DNA from: CAYRMV01 sp964425255
GTDB lineage: Bacteria > Bacteroidota > Bacteroidia > Flavobacteriales_D > Crocinitomicaceae
Direction: 5' to 3'
NCBI GenBank assembly: GCA_964425255.1
Contig: CAYRMV010000010.1
Span: forward strand, 1 to 43,158
Length of the DNA stretch: 43,158 bases
Shown here: piece by piece, positions 1-8,905 of the stretch
Layout: every line of letters begins with the position of its first letter
How positions within the stretch are numbered: position 1 is the first letter of the stretch
Notes under the pieces: model-generated
The model's database searches: none
Told to the model about the DNA's origin: nothing
The model's input: only the letters and a program-made list of their open reading frames with translations
Position numbers and translations under genes: made by a program

Positions 1-65
1 GTTTGTTTGTGCTCTGTACACTCTAAAATAACTTGGATGCGATTTCCTTTACTTTTCTTTGCCAT
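1..65 (-). CDS. rpmG: 50S ribosomal protein L33 (partial, cut by window start)
   Basis: The first 21 residues read MAKKSKGNRIQVILECTEHK and on, the usual N-terminus of bacterial L33, a small protein of the large ribosomal subunit. The rest of the gene lies outside the window. It follows rpmB by 50 bases on the same strand, the common rpmB-rpmG order in Bacteroidota, so the two are probably cotranscribed. A cysteine is present at the position of the first zinc ligand of C+ type L33, but the other ligands cannot be seen. Confidence 0.88.
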   Translation of the reverse strand, partial: MAKKSKGNRIQVILECTEHKQ

Positions 66-115
66 TTTAATTTCTCTTTAAAATTCTACCATTTCACAAT
101 GGGGTCGAACTGGAT

Positions 116-352
116 TTATTTTAGATACCCTTTTTCACGAGCTTCTTTCAAGCACGCTGTAATACCTTTTTTGTTAATAGTTCTCAACGCTGATGTTGAA
201 ACTTTCAATGTAATGAAGCTATCTTCCTCTGGAATATAAAACTTCTTCGTTACTAAGTTCGGGTAAAACTTACGTTTTGTTTTTCTGTTTGAGTGAGAAA
301 CGTTATTCCCAACCATTACTGACTTACCCGTTAATTGACAAACTCGTGACAT
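116..352 (-). CDS. rpmB: 50S ribosomal protein L28
   Basis: The 78-residue protein begins MSRVCQLTGKSVMVGNNVSH and carries the basic stretch SNRKTKRKFYPNL, the hallmark of L28, which binds 23S rRNA near the exit-site side of the large subunit. The length is normal. It is first in the rpmB-rpmG operon and has a -7-like promoter box about 40 bases upstream of the ATG. The CxxxxG start resembles the zinc-binding form, but the later cysteine pair of that form is absent, so this is probably a zinc-independent L28. Confidence 0.96.
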   Translation of the reverse strand: MSRVCQLTGKSVMVGNNVSHSNRKTKRKFYPNLVTKKFYIPEEDSFITLKVSTSALRTINKKGITACLKEAREKGYLK

Positions 353-391
353 GTTATCTAAATTATTTTATCCTAATTCTAAAAGCGGGTG

Positions 392-422
392 CAAAGGAAA
401 TGATTATTTCCTAAATACACAA
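392..422 (-). promoter_or_regulatory. Promoter of rpmB-rpmG
   Basis: On the minus strand the box TTCCTTTG (392-399), followed by GCACCC, is one mismatch from the Bacteroidota -7 consensus TAnnTTTG. A TTGTG (418-422) lies about 18 bases further upstream, where the -33 TTG is expected. It sits between the cinA stop and the rpmB start and would give a leader of about 35 bases. Confidence 0.55.
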
Positions 423-430
423 CAATAAAT

Positions 431-1684
431 TTACTTTTTTTCACTAATCAACCCTAAAAGTGATTGGCGAAGCAAATTCAGGGATGCAAAGATAGTCATT
501 TGTATCGTTCTTTCACGATTATCACCCAAATTTAATTTATGTGTATATACATTTCCCCCGTTAACCACTGCTAACCAAACTGTTCCAACGGGTTTTTCTT
601 CACTCCCACCGTCTGGTCCAGCGATACCTGAAACCGCAATACAACAGGATACACCTAATTTTTGCTGTCCCCCACGTGCCATTTCAATGACCGTTTCTTC
701 ACTTACAGCTCCATATTGATTAATTGTTTCTGGTTTCACATCCGCTAATTTGACTTTCAATTCATTTGAATATGTTATCAATCCTCCTTGAAAATAAGCG
801 GATGAACCTGCTTGTTGAACAAAATAATTTGCTATCCCGCCTCCTGTACAACTTTCAACTGTTCCTACTGTTTTTGTTTGCGTCTTCAAAAGAGAACCAA
901 CAACTTGAGACAAATTTTCATTATTCCTTCCAAAAGCAAATTCAGGAAGTGTTTTTTCTAATTCTTTACAATAAAATTCGATTCGTTCCTTTCCTTGTAT
1001 TGAATCGGAAGAAGAAACACGTAACTTTACCATACCGGGTGAAGGTAAATAAGCCAAGCCCAAACCTTCAGAACGTAATTTGTTTTCCCAATCAGTCATT
1101 TTATCTGCCAAAAAAGACTCTCCTATTCCAGTAGTCAAAACTGTTTGATAAACCAATTTTTGTGTATTGAAATAAGCCGCTAAACGAGGTAAAATAGGAT
1201 CCAACATCATCCCTTTCATTTCATAAGGAACCCCAGGAAGACTTATCATAATTTTTCCATTTTTCTCAAACCACATACCGGATGCGGTTCCTTGAAAATT
1301 ATCGATCACCTCACATGCTTTTGGCAATGCAGCTTGCTGAATGTTTGTTTCAAGCATTTTCCTACCTCGCGACACAAAGTAATCGGTCACACGCTTCAAG
1401 ACAACTTGGTTGATTTCAAGTTCTGTCTCAAAAAACTCACACAACAAGTGTTTTGTAATATCATCTTTCGTTGGTCCCAATCCACCTGTAACGATTACTA
1501 AATCACTTCGATTCATCGCTGATTCGAAAGAAGACAGGATTGCTTCACGTTCATCTTGAATCGTTACGCACCATTTAACAGATATACCGATTAATGCTAA
1601 CTGTTCCCCGATCCATGCAGCATTCGTGTTGATTGTTTGTCCTATAAGTAGTTCATCTCCAATTGAAATAATTTCTGCGTGCAT
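431..1684 (-). CDS. cinA: CinA family protein: molybdopterin-binding-like domain plus nicotinamide-nucleotide amidase
   Basis: The start at 1684 gives MHAEIISIGDELLIGQTINT, the conserved CinA N-terminus; a longer reading to 1732 only adds an unrelated leader. The product is 417 residues. The first ~170 residues form the MoCF-like (COG1058) domain with the motif GGLGPTKDD. The last ~160 form the CinA/PncC domain with VESCTGGG, GLITYSNELK, GAVSEETV and AVSGIAGPDGGS. The second domain deamidates nicotinamide mononucleotide in NAD salvage, and the fused form often also has ADP-ribose pyrophosphatase activity. Length and motifs are complete. It is transcribed divergently from the DUF4197 gene. Confidence 0.95.
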   Translation of the reverse strand: MHAEIISIGDELLIGQTINTNAAWIGEQLALIGISVKWCVTIQDEREAILSSFESAMNRSDLVIVTGGLGPTKDDITKHLLCEFFETELEINQVVLKRVTDYFVSRGRKMLETNIQQAALPKACEVIDNFQGTASGMWFEKNGKIMISLPGVPYEMKGMMLDPILPRLAAYFNTQKLVYQTVLTTGIGESFLADKMTDWENKLRSEGLGLAYLPSPGMVKLRVSSSDSIQGKERIEFYCKELEKTLPEFAFGRNNENLSQVVGSLLKTQTKTVGTVESCTGGGIANYFVQQAGSSAYFQGGLITYSNELKVKLADVKPETINQYGAVSEETVIEMARGGQQKLGVSCCIAVSGIAGPDGGSEEKPVGTVWLAVVNGGNVYTHKLNLGDNRERTIQMTIFASLNLLRQSLLGLISEKK

Positions 1685-1720
1685 TTGGTATTGTTTTTGA
1701 TTTCGAATCGTAAAAATATG

Positions 1721-1728
1721 TAAGTTTG
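1721..1728 (+). promoter_or_regulatory. -7 promoter box of the DUF4197 gene
   Basis: TAAGTTTG is an exact match to TAnnTTTG. It lies 18 bases before the ATG at 1747, so transcription would start around 1733. This argues against starting the protein at the upstream alternative codon at 1726, which lies inside the box. Confidence 0.6.
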
Positions 1729-1746
1729 ACAAAAAAAATCAGTTCG

Positions 1747-2493
1747 ATGAAAATTAGTAAAAAAATAATTGTTTTTTCTTCCGCAATCGCTTTGGCATCG
1801 TGTGAGAATTTAGGTGAAGTTTTATCCAGTTTGCCCCCACTTCCAACCACAACGACGGGTACAAGCGCCGCTTTGACGAATGGGGATGTTATTTCAGGTT
1901 TAAAGGAAGCTTTAAATGTTGGAATTAAAAATTCTGTTTCAAAAACATCTGCATTGGATGGTTTTCTTTCCAATGATTTAATTCGATTACCATTTCCACA
2001 AGATGCAATGGTTGTGCGTGAAAAAGCGATTGAATGGGGAATGCAATCACAAGTTGACAAATTTGAAACAACGTTAAATCGTGCTGCTGAAGAAGCTACC
2101 AAAGAAGCCCTTCCAATTTTTGTGGATGCGATCACAAACATGTCTATTCAAGATGGTTTTGCTATTTTAAATGGAGGTGATGGAGCCGCAACAAAATTTT
2201 TAAAAGACAACACAACTGCAAAATTAACAGAAGCTTTTGCTCCTAAAGTAGCTAATGCAATCAGTACAGTTAAACTAACTGATTACTGGAAACCACTTGC
2301 AGAAAAATACAATGTAATGGCTGCTTTCTCTGGCAAACCTCAAATCAATGCTGATTTGAATAAATACGTAACGGAAAGAGCAATTTCTGGACTTTTTATG
2401 TTGGTTGAGCAAGAAGAAAACAAAATCCGTAAAGATCCTGCAGCGCGTGTTTCAGATATTTTAGTAAAAGTATTTGGTAGTCTGAAAAATTAA
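1747..2493 (+). CDS. DUF4197 domain lipoprotein
   Basis: The 248-residue protein starts MKISKKIIVFSSAIALASC. It has a lysine-rich N-terminus, a hydrophobic segment and a lipobox with Cys19, so it should be a lipoprotein exported by Sec. The mature part matches my memory of the DUF4197 family: LTNGDVISGLKEALNVGI, a repeated helical body, and a C-terminus ending in VSDILVKVFGSL. The function of the family is unknown. It is monocistronic, with its own -7 box and a downstream terminator. The start at 1747 is chosen because the only earlier in-frame start lies in the promoter. Confidence 0.88.
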   Translation: MKISKKIIVFSSAIALASCENLGEVLSSLPPLPTTTTGTSAALTNGDVISGLKEALNVGIKNSVSKTSALDGFLSNDLIRLPFPQDAMVVREKAIEWGMQSQVDKFETTLNRAAEEATKEALPIFVDAITNMSIQDGFAILNGGDGAATKFLKDNTTAKLTEAFAPKVANAISTVKLTDYWKPLAEKYNVMAAFSGKPQINADLNKYVTERAISGLFMLVEQEENKIRKDPAARVSDILVKVFGSLKN

Positions 2494-2521
2494 TCAGTAT
2501 CTTAGTAAAAATTAATTGAAG

Positions 2522-2548
2522 TGAGTGGGCTTTTGCCTGCTCATTTTT
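2522..2548 (+). terminator. Rho-independent terminator after the DUF4197 gene
   Basis: A 9-bp stem, tgagtgggc with gcctgctca (two G-T pairs), closes a TTTT loop and is followed by five T residues. It lies 28 bases after the DUF4197 stop. Confidence 0.8.
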
Positions 2549-2561
2549 GTTTTATCACATA

Positions 2562-3452
2562 ATGAATCGTTCTAGTAAAATGGAATCTATCAAATATCCT
2601 GTTTCTGAATTGGTTTTAAATGCTCATTCAGCTGTATACCACTTAGGTTTGAAACCTGAAAATTTAGCGCTCAAAATTATTCTTGTAGGCGATCAAGATC
2701 GTGTGGGTATGATTTCCGCATTCTTTGATGAAATTACACATCAATCTAAACACCGTGAATTTGTTTGTCATACAGGAAATTTTCAAGGGAAAAACATCTC
2801 TGTAATTTCAACAGGTATTGGAACTGACAACATTGATATTGTACTCAACGAATTGGATGCATTAGTGAACATTGATCTAACGAATCGAATCGACAAAGAA
2901 ACTAAAACGAAGCTAGAAATCGTTCGCATCGGAACTTGTGGTATTCTTCAAGAGGAAATCCCTGTTCATAGCTACATTTTATCTCAAGCGGCAATCGGCC
3001 TTGACAATATCCCTCATTTTTACCAGGTTCCGTTTTCGACCAATTCGCTGCAAACTTCTCAGCATTTTCATCAACACGTAGGTTTTCCAGCGAGTGTTCA
3101 ACCTTATTACATCGATGCAGATTTGGAGCTTGTAAACAAATTGAAATCAGAACAAACTTTCTCAGGAATTACGGTAACTAGTAGCGGATTTTATGCTCCA
3201 CAAGGAAGAAAATTACGCTTGAAATTGAGTACTGAAAATATGAATGAACAAATTCAATCGTTTGAAGCTAACCACATGCAAGTATTAAACTTTGAGATGG
3301 AAAGTTCCGCTTTGTTTTTCCTGTCTTCGGCACTTGGGCATCAAGCTACTACCATTTGTTTGGGAATTGCTAACCGAGCGCGAATGGAATTTTCAAAAGG
3401 TTACGAAAAGGAAATGAATGAGTTGATTCGTTATGTATTAGAACGAATTTAA
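2562..3452 (+). CDS. Uridine phosphorylase-like nucleoside phosphorylase
   Basis: The protein matches the PNP/UDP phosphorylase family: ILVGDQDRV (phosphate site), VISTGIGTDNIDIVLNEL, VRIGTCGILQEEIPVHS, and NFEMESSALFFLSS, which carries the ribose-binding Glu-Met-Glu. It should cleave uridine, or a related nucleoside, with phosphate to base and ribose 1-phosphate for salvage. Substrate choice cannot be read with certainty. The ATG at 2562 gives 296 residues; the ATG at 2580 (MESIKYPVSEL) fits the family N-terminus equally well. An earlier TTG at 2547 lies in the terminator T-run and is unlikely. It converges with menA and the two ends overlap by 4 bases. Confidence 0.88.
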   Translation: MNRSSKMESIKYPVSELVLNAHSAVYHLGLKPENLALKIILVGDQDRVGMISAFFDEITHQSKHREFVCHTGNFQGKNISVISTGIGTDNIDIVLNELDALVNIDLTNRIDKETKTKLEIVRIGTCGILQEEIPVHSYILSQAAIGLDNIPHFYQVPFSTNSLQTSQHFHQHVGFPASVQPYYIDADLELVNKLKSEQTFSGITVTSSGFYAPQGRKLRLKLSTENMNEQIQSFEANHMQVLNFEMESSALFFLSSALGHQATTICLGIANRARMEFSKGYEKEMNELIRYVLERI

Positions 3453-4360
3453 ATCACTCCTTGTACAATCCAAGCGAGCAAAAAGAGAATACTTACAAAA
3501 AAGGTTGACAAGGCGACTTTCTTAAGTTCGGGATCAAAGTCTTTGAAATCTTTTACCTGCATGGCTTTTCTCAAGTGAAATAATAAAATCACAAACGGAA
3601 TCAGCGCAATAAAAAGCGTATTCTTCGCTTGGTGACCAATAAATAAAGTCAATGCAACAAAACTGAAAATGATCAAGAAAGCGTGATAGACTTTAGCACC
3701 ATTGGGTCCCATTTTCACAACCAAAGTACGTTTTCCTGAAACAGCATCATTTTGTTGATCACGCATGTTATTCAAATTCAAAACGGCTGTACTTAAAAAC
3801 CCGATCGAACAAGCTGGAAGAATTAACCAATAGTCCCACGTTGAAGCATACAATCCAAAAACACCTAATACACTGACTAAACCAAAAAAAAGAAACACAA
3901 ATAAATCCCCTAAACCAAGATATCCGTAAGCATTTTTACCAACCGTATAAGTAATTGCTGCTGCGACACAAAGTATTGCCAAAATGATATACATCCAAAT
4001 ACGTTCTGAAGTCAAATTAGGAAGACTTACATAAATCAACAGCCCAGCAGAAAGAAACGAAAAAACACTTGCCATAATAACAGCTTTTTTCATGGCAGAA
4101 AAACTAATTTCACCTGACTGAACAGCGCGCATCGGCCCAATTCGGTATTCGTTATCTGTTCCTTTTTGGCTATCACCCAAATCATTTGCTAAATTGGATA
4201 AAATTTGAAAGCACAAAGTAGTCAGCATCGCAAGACTAAAAATAGTTCCATCCCAAGCGCCTTGAATTCCTGCAATCGCAGATCCTAAAATGATTCCTGA
4301 TAACGATAAAGGGAGCGTTCGCAAACGGAATGCTTTGATCCAAGTTTTCATTGATGCCAT
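3449..4360 (-). CDS. menA: 1,4-dihydroxy-2-naphthoate polyprenyltransferase
   Basis: This is a UbiA-superfamily membrane prenyltransferase of 303 residues with about eight to nine hydrophobic segments. The first aspartate motif is NDLGDSQKGTDNEYRIGPMR and the second is NNMRDQQNDAVSGKRTL; together they bind prenyl diphosphate and Mg2+. It joins the polyprenyl chain to 1,4-dihydroxy-2-naphthoate in menaquinone synthesis. MenA is favoured over other UbiA members by the start WIKAFRLRTLPLSLSG. No other men gene is in the window. An ATG at 4351 is an alternative start. Confidence 0.93.
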   Translation of the reverse strand: MASMKTWIKAFRLRTLPLSLSGIILGSAIAGIQGAWDGTIFSLAMLTTLCFQILSNLANDLGDSQKGTDNEYRIGPMRAVQSGEISFSAMKKAVIMASVFSFLSAGLLIYVSLPNLTSERIWMYIILAILCVAAAITYTVGKNAYGYLGLGDLFVFLFFGLVSVLGVFGLYASTWDYWLILPACSIGFLSTAVLNLNNMRDQQNDAVSGKRTLVVKMGPNGAKVYHAFLIIFSFVALTLFIGHQAKNTLFIALIPFVILLFHLRKAMQVKDFKDFDPELKKVALSTFFVSILFLLAWIVQGVI

Positions 4361-4424
4361 ATCACAAAAATAATGGAAAGTTTGATTTGTTCTTCAAACA
4401 TACTTTTACAAGAAAGATTCGAGC

Positions 4425-4450
4425 AAAAAAAATCCCTACCGAAGCAGGGA
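4425..4450 (-). terminator. Terminator of trhO
   Basis: On the minus strand the stem tccctgc / gtaggga closes a TTCG tetraloop and is followed by eight T residues. It begins 6 bases after the trhO stop. Confidence 0.88.
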
Positions 4451-4456
4451 CTTATG

Positions 4457-5542
4457 TTATTTTTCAAGTTTGATTGTTTCCAAATTAAACGATGGTTTGA
4501 TTTTGTTTTCTTTGAAAATTAACTTTTCAGACCGTCCTTTTTTGAATATTTTATTGCTAATCATATTACCTTTTCGCAATGCTTTTTGTTCTTCGAGTGG
4601 AAGATGAATCACATCTTGACATTCCGTTGAACAGCAATTTTCGTATTTTGCTTTGCACGAATCACATTGAATGAACAACAAGTGACACCCATCATTAACA
4701 CAATTCGTGTGCACATCACACGGTTCGCCACATTGATGACATTGAGCGATTACGTCATCAGAAATACGTTCTCCTCTTCGTTCGTCAAAAACGAAGTTTT
4801 TCCCAATGAATTTATTTTCAATTCCCGCTTCTTTGCAATCGTTGGCATATTTGATAATTCCACCTTCTAATTGATGTACATTCTGAAAACCTCGGTGTTT
4901 GAACCAAGCAGAAGCTTTTTCACAGCGAATTCCACCGGTACAATACATCACGATGTTTTTATCTTCGTTTCCTTTTAAAATTGTTTCTTCGATAATTGGA
5001 AGAGATTCTCGAAATGTATCCACATCTGGTGTGATAGCTCCTTTAAAATGACCTACTTCGCTTTCGTAATGGTTTCGGAAATCGATTAAAATGGTGTTCG
5101 GATCGTCCGTTAACTCATTGAATTCTTTGGCATCGAGGTGCTTACCTTTGTTGGTCACATCAAATGTTTGATCATCCAAACCATCCGCCAAAATTTTTGT
5201 CCGAACTTTGATTTTTAATTTCAAGAATGGATGAGCCACTCCCGCCCCATCAACCGCGATATTTAGGCGAATTCCATTCAAAAATTCGATTTGATACAAC
5301 TCATCCCGAAATTGTTCAAAATGAGGAACAGGGACAGAGATTTGAGCGTTGATTCCTTCGTGGGCAACATACGTTCTCCCAACGATATCCAATTTAGACC
5401 ACAATTGAAATAAATGATCTCGAAACAAACGAGGATTTGTGATTTTGGCATATTGATAAAACGATACCGTTACAAACTGATATCCGCTTTCATTCAATTT
5501 TTTCACTAGTTCCTCTTTACTATACGTATTCCACAGTTGCAT
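4457..5542 (-). CDS. trhO: Oxygen-dependent tRNA uridine(34) hydroxylase (rhodanese family)
   Basis: The 361-residue protein has the YceA/TrhO layout: an N-terminal acylphosphatase-like domain (residues ~1-115), a rhodanese domain (~130-235) with active-site loop CTGGIRCEKAS near residue 200, and a C-terminal cysteine-rich segment (~265-312, CHQCGEPC...CDSC...CCSTEC) that probably binds zinc. TrhO hydroxylates U34 of certain tRNAs using O2, the first step towards 5-methoxyuridine. Length and motifs are complete. It is monocistronic and ends in a UUCG terminator. Confidence 0.94.
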   Translation of the reverse strand: MQLWNTYSKEELVKKLNESGYQFVTVSFYQYAKITNPRLFRDHLFQLWSKLDIVGRTYVAHEGINAQISVPVPHFEQFRDELYQIEFLNGIRLNIAVDGAGVAHPFLKLKIKVRTKILADGLDDQTFDVTNKGKHLDAKEFNELTDDPNTILIDFRNHYESEVGHFKGAITPDVDTFRESLPIIEETILKGNEDKNIVMYCTGGIRCEKASAWFKHRGFQNVHQLEGGIIKYANDCKEAGIENKFIGKNFVFDERRGERISDDVIAQCHQCGEPCDVHTNCVNDGCHLLFIQCDSCKAKYENCCSTECQDVIHLPLEEQKALRKGNMISNKIFKKGRSEKLIFKENKIKPSFNLETIKLEK

Positions 5543-5675
5543 GCTATGTCGTTTTTATAAAGATGGTGCAAAGATAAGTAATTTTTGTTTTTTTATTGGC
5601 GCAGATTGAAATAAGATCGATCTTTTACAAAATAATATAGTGATTTTTATTGAGTGATGCAAATGATAGTGAAAC

Positions 5676-5729
5676 TTAGCCGTTTTTAATCGTTATAAAC
5701 GGCTAGCCCCCTGTAAAACCTGAGGTTTA
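5676..5729. repeat. Dispersed stem-loop repeat, copy 1 (two hairpins)
   Basis: The arms tagccgttt (5677-5685) and aaacggcta (5697-5705) form a perfect 9-bp hairpin with an 11-base loop, followed by gcccc. A second short hairpin, aaacc-tga-ggttt, occupies 5716-5728. The first 35 bases (5676-5710) recur at 40107-40141 with one loop mismatch. Together with the bases flanking it, it fills the gap 5543-5868 between trhO and the GH92 gene, in which I see no gene. Confidence 0.75.
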
Positions 5730-5868
5730 ACTTCAACAACGAATTATCCGTTTTCGTAAAAACCCAAACTTTTTCTATCTATTTAACTCAAAAAAGCCTA
5801 AAACAAACCCTAGATACCTGACAAAAAAATACAAAACGGACGCTCAATAAATCGTTGATTACGTTTTT

Positions 5869-8800
5869 TTACTTCACTTCCAATTCATCCAAAAATATCC
5901 ACGATTTTTCTCCCTCACTGATGTGTCCTTTCGGATTTTTCCCACGATTAATTGCTCGAAAACGAATCGCTTTTACAGATTGTGGTTGGGCTAATTGAAC
6001 TTCCATTTTTTGAGCAAAACTTTCTTTTGTCAATGGATTATACTTGGTTTCGACTCGAAGAGGTTTCTCAAAATGAATTCCATCAAACGAAATTTCGATT
6101 TCAATCGCAGAAGGAAGATAAATCCATGAATGCTCGTCGTGCAAACACCGCAAGAAAAAAGATTGAATCTTCGTTGGCTCTGTAAATCGCAAAATCCCCG
6201 TGGCGTCGATTCCTTCGTATCCCTGCCAATCACCTGAACGGAAATCGGCACCCCCCAACAATCCATCGATCAAAGCTTGTTTACCTCCCGCAGCATATTG
6301 ATTAGCATAAGCGCTCGTTAATTCCAACTGAAAAAGTTGTTTCTCTTTCTTGAAAAAATTACTCACCAAAGGCGACCACGCTACTACTTGTTTGCTTACC
6401 GGATTCACTTTGGCTACTTTAGCCCAAACTGTTGCATCATCGGATAAAACACATAATTCATTCGATTCTAAGCGTTCAAAGCGTAAACTATCCTTTTTTG
6501 CAAACCATATTTGATACTCAAAAGTAGGATCTAATTGCTTGTTAATGTCTTTGATTTCGAATGACAACTCGTCTTTAAATGTACGTGAATCTGTATCAAA
6601 ATAAGGAGCAGAAACAACCTTTTCTGGAACTTTGGGCTGGACTGTTTTTGCATTTCGATTTGATGGATTTTTATCTAAAACAAAACGCAATACTCCACCT
6701 TCTATCAAATTCAAATGACCAATTTCACCAGTTGTAATTTCGTTTTCATTCCAAAAAACCTGTTTAACATAGCTGTTTACTGGTAAATTCCCATCTACTT
6801 GAATTTGAATTTTTTTCCCGTTTTCCAAATTAATAATCGCTTTGTCGAAATTGGGTCTACCGATGATGTATTTCGTTGAACCTGGAGTAACGGGATAAAA
6901 ACCAAATGAACTCATTACATACCAAGCTGACATTTGACCACAATCTTCGTTTCCAATTAATCCATCTGGAGTTGGCTGATACATTTCATGCAAAATCTGC
7001 TGAACTCGTGGTGCAATTTTTTCTGGAGTTGCCGAATAATGATACATGTATGCCATGTGATGCGAAGGTTCATTTCCATGTGCATATTGTCCAATTAACC
7101 CCGTTATATCAACTTGATGTCTTCCTTCAAGATTACTTTGTGTGGTAAACAAACGATCCAACCATGTTCCCAATTTATCATTCCCACCATGTAACTGAGC
7201 CATTAATTCTGGCGTATGTTGTGCTCCTAAGGCATAATGCCACGCATTCGCTTCGGTGTAATTAAAATTGACCTCCGATGGCAAAAAAGGACTGTGCCAA
7301 ATTCCTGACTTTCGCGCGCGAAGAAAAGATGTTGTTGGATCAAATAAATGAACAAAGGAGTAACTTCTTTTTTCGAAACGCTTGGCAATGGGATCGTTTT
7401 GTAATTCTAAAGCAAACTGTTGAATACACCAATCGTTGTAACTATATTCAATCGTTTTCGAAACGGATTCTGGCTCTTGGTCTGAACTCAAAAAACCATA
7501 TTTTTCATACAATTGTTTCCCCAATTCGTTTTTTGTTGCCGTCGAAACCATCGCATCCAAAGCCAGTTGGGAATCAAAATTTCGAATTCCTTTTCGATAG
7601 GCATCCAAAATCACAGAAACAGCGTGGTAACCAATCATACAATCTGTCTCATTACCAAGCAATTCCCACATGGGCAACTCCCCTGTGTGTTTGTAAATTT
7701 CTAAAAACGAATGAATAAAATCTTCTGTTCGCTTGGTTTGAATTAAGGTGTACAACGGATGTGCAGTTCGATACGTATCCCAAAGAGAAAAAACACTGTA
7801 TTGTTGATGATTTTCAGTTTGATGAATCTTGCCATCATTGCCTAAAAAACGGTTATCAGCATCGGTAAATAAGGTTGGACTTAAACAAGTGTGATACAAA
7901 GCGGTATAAAAATTTTTCAATACAGTTGTATCCGATGTTTGAATCTCAACCTTTCTCAATTCATTGTCCCACAACCTTGTTGTACTTGCCCGAACTTGGT
8001 CAAATCGTTTCTGCCCCGATTCAGGTAAATTGGCTGGAAATTCAGGTAATTCAGAGTACAAATTATTTTTTGCACCTGCAGCATCAACCGCACTAATGCC
8101 AATATAAGCAAAAAGTTCTTTCGTGTCTTTTGGAAATTCAACATACAATTTCAGTAAACCTTTCTCCCGAATTAGTTTCTGTTTCACAAAAGGAATCGAT
8201 GTTTCCAAATGAAAAAATAGATGTTGATTTTTTGCCCAAGCTTTGGAATAGCGATAACCCGCAATTTGATTATTTCCAATTGTTTGTACATTTCCTTCAA
8301 GCAATTCATCGCGGTAATTCAAATCAATTAAAAGAAACTTTTTTTGATCTGTATTCGAAAAAGTAAAACGAGCAATCCCGATTCGAACACCAGACGTTAA
8401 CTGCGTTTGAATCTTTGAATCCTGAAATGTTACTTCGTAAAACCCTGGACTCGCTTTTTCCGATTGATGTGAAAAAGTTGCTCCGTACCCTCCATTCACT
8501 TCAAAACCAGGTGTTGTTTTTATTTTTCCTTGTTGAGGTACGAGTAAAACATCGCCTAAATCGGAAACCCCGACCCCACTCAAATGAGTCAAACTAAATC
8601 CATAAATAATCGAGTCATCATAATGGTATCCGCCACAACCATCCCATCCAAAAGGGCGTGTGTCTGGACTAAATTGTACCATTCCAAAAGGCGCAGTTGC
8701 TCCAGGATAAGTATGTCCATGTCCGCCAGTTCCAACAAAGGGATTTACCCATTGTACCGGTTGAAATCGACCTGCAGAAGTCACTTCTTTGTCTAAGTAT

Positions 8801-8895
8801 TTTTTGCGTGTATCTTGTGCTTTTCGCAAGTCTTGAATCTGAGCAAAAAGTAGTAGTGGCGAGATCAGAACAATGATTGCGGTAATTTTTTTCAT
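5869..8895 (-). CDS. GH92 family alpha-mannosidase, secreted
   Basis: The 1008-residue protein begins with a Sec signal peptide (MKKITAIIVLISPLLLFAQ). The N-terminal GH92 sandwich domain starts at WVNPFVGTGGHGHTYPGA; the (alpha/alpha)6 catalytic domain follows. Family marks are ELLGNETDCMIGYHA and GNEDCGQMSAWYVMSSFGFYP near residue 648, the region holding the Ca2+-assisted catalytic base. The last ~150 residues resemble a galactose-binding or F5/8-type sandwich. GH92 enzymes are exo-acting, Ca2+-dependent, inverting alpha-mannosidases that trim N-glycans or mannans in the periplasm. Linkage specificity cannot be read here. It is last in an operon after a ROK sugar kinase, which could phosphorylate the sugar released. 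No SusC/SusD pair is nearby. Confidence 0.93.
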   Translation of the reverse strand: MKKITAIIVLISPLLLFAQIQDLRKAQDTRKKYLDKEVTSAGRFQPVQWVNPFVGTGGHGHTYPGATAPFGMVQFSPDTRPFGWDGCGGYHYDDSIIYGFSLTHLSGVGVSDLGDVLLVPQQGKIKTTPGFEVNGGYGATFSHQSEKASPGFYEVTFQDSKIQTQLTSGVRIGIARFTFSNTDQKKFLLIDLNYRDELLEGNVQTIGNNQIAGYRYSKAWAKNQHLFFHLETSIPFVKQKLIREKGLLKLYVEFPKDTKELFAYIGISAVDAAGAKNNLYSELPEFPANLPESGQKRFDQVRASTTRLWDNELRKVEIQTSDTTVLKNFYTALYHTCLSPTLFTDADNRFLGNDGKIHQTENHQQYSVFSLWDTYRTAHPLYTLIQTKRTEDFIHSFLEIYKHTGELPMWELLGNETDCMIGYHAVSVILDAYRKGIRNFDSQLALDAMVSTATKNELGKQLYEKYGFLSSDQEPESVSKTIEYSYNDWCIQQFALELQNDPIAKRFEKRSYSFVHLFDPTTSFLRARKSGIWHSPFLPSEVNFNYTEANAWHYALGAQHTPELMAQLHGGNDKLGTWLDRLFTTQSNLEGRHQVDITGLIGQYAHGNEPSHHMAYMYHYSATPEKIAPRVQQILHEMYQPTPDGLIGNEDCGQMSAWYVMSSFGFYPVTPGSTKYIIGRPNFDKAIINLENGKKIQIQVDGNLPVNSYVKQVFWNENEITTGEIGHLNLIEGGVLRFVLDKNPSNRNAKTVQPKVPEKVVSAPYFDTDSRTFKDELSFEIKDINKQLDPTFEYQIWFAKKDSLRFERLESNELCVLSDDATVWAKVAKVNPVSKQVVAWSPLVSNFFKKEKQLFQLELTSAYANQYAAGGKQALIDGLLGGADFRSGDWQGYEGIDATGILRFTEPTKIQSFFLRCLHDEHSWIYLPSAIEIEISFDGIHFEKPLRVETKYNPLTKESFAQKMEVQLAQPQSVKAIRFRAINRGKNPKGHISEGEKSWIFLDELEVK

Positions 8896-8905
8896 TTAAT
8901 TTGTT

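Noticed and set aside
766..1134. A 122-residue open frame on the plus strand
   Set aside because: It is antisense to cinA, whose motifs are complete across the same bases.
1653..2141. A 162-residue open frame on the minus strand
   Set aside because: It is antisense to the DUF4197 gene and crosses its promoter and signal peptide region.
7278..7718. A 146-residue open frame on the plus strand
   Set aside because: It is antisense to the conserved catalytic domain of the GH92 gene and shows no protein-like pattern.
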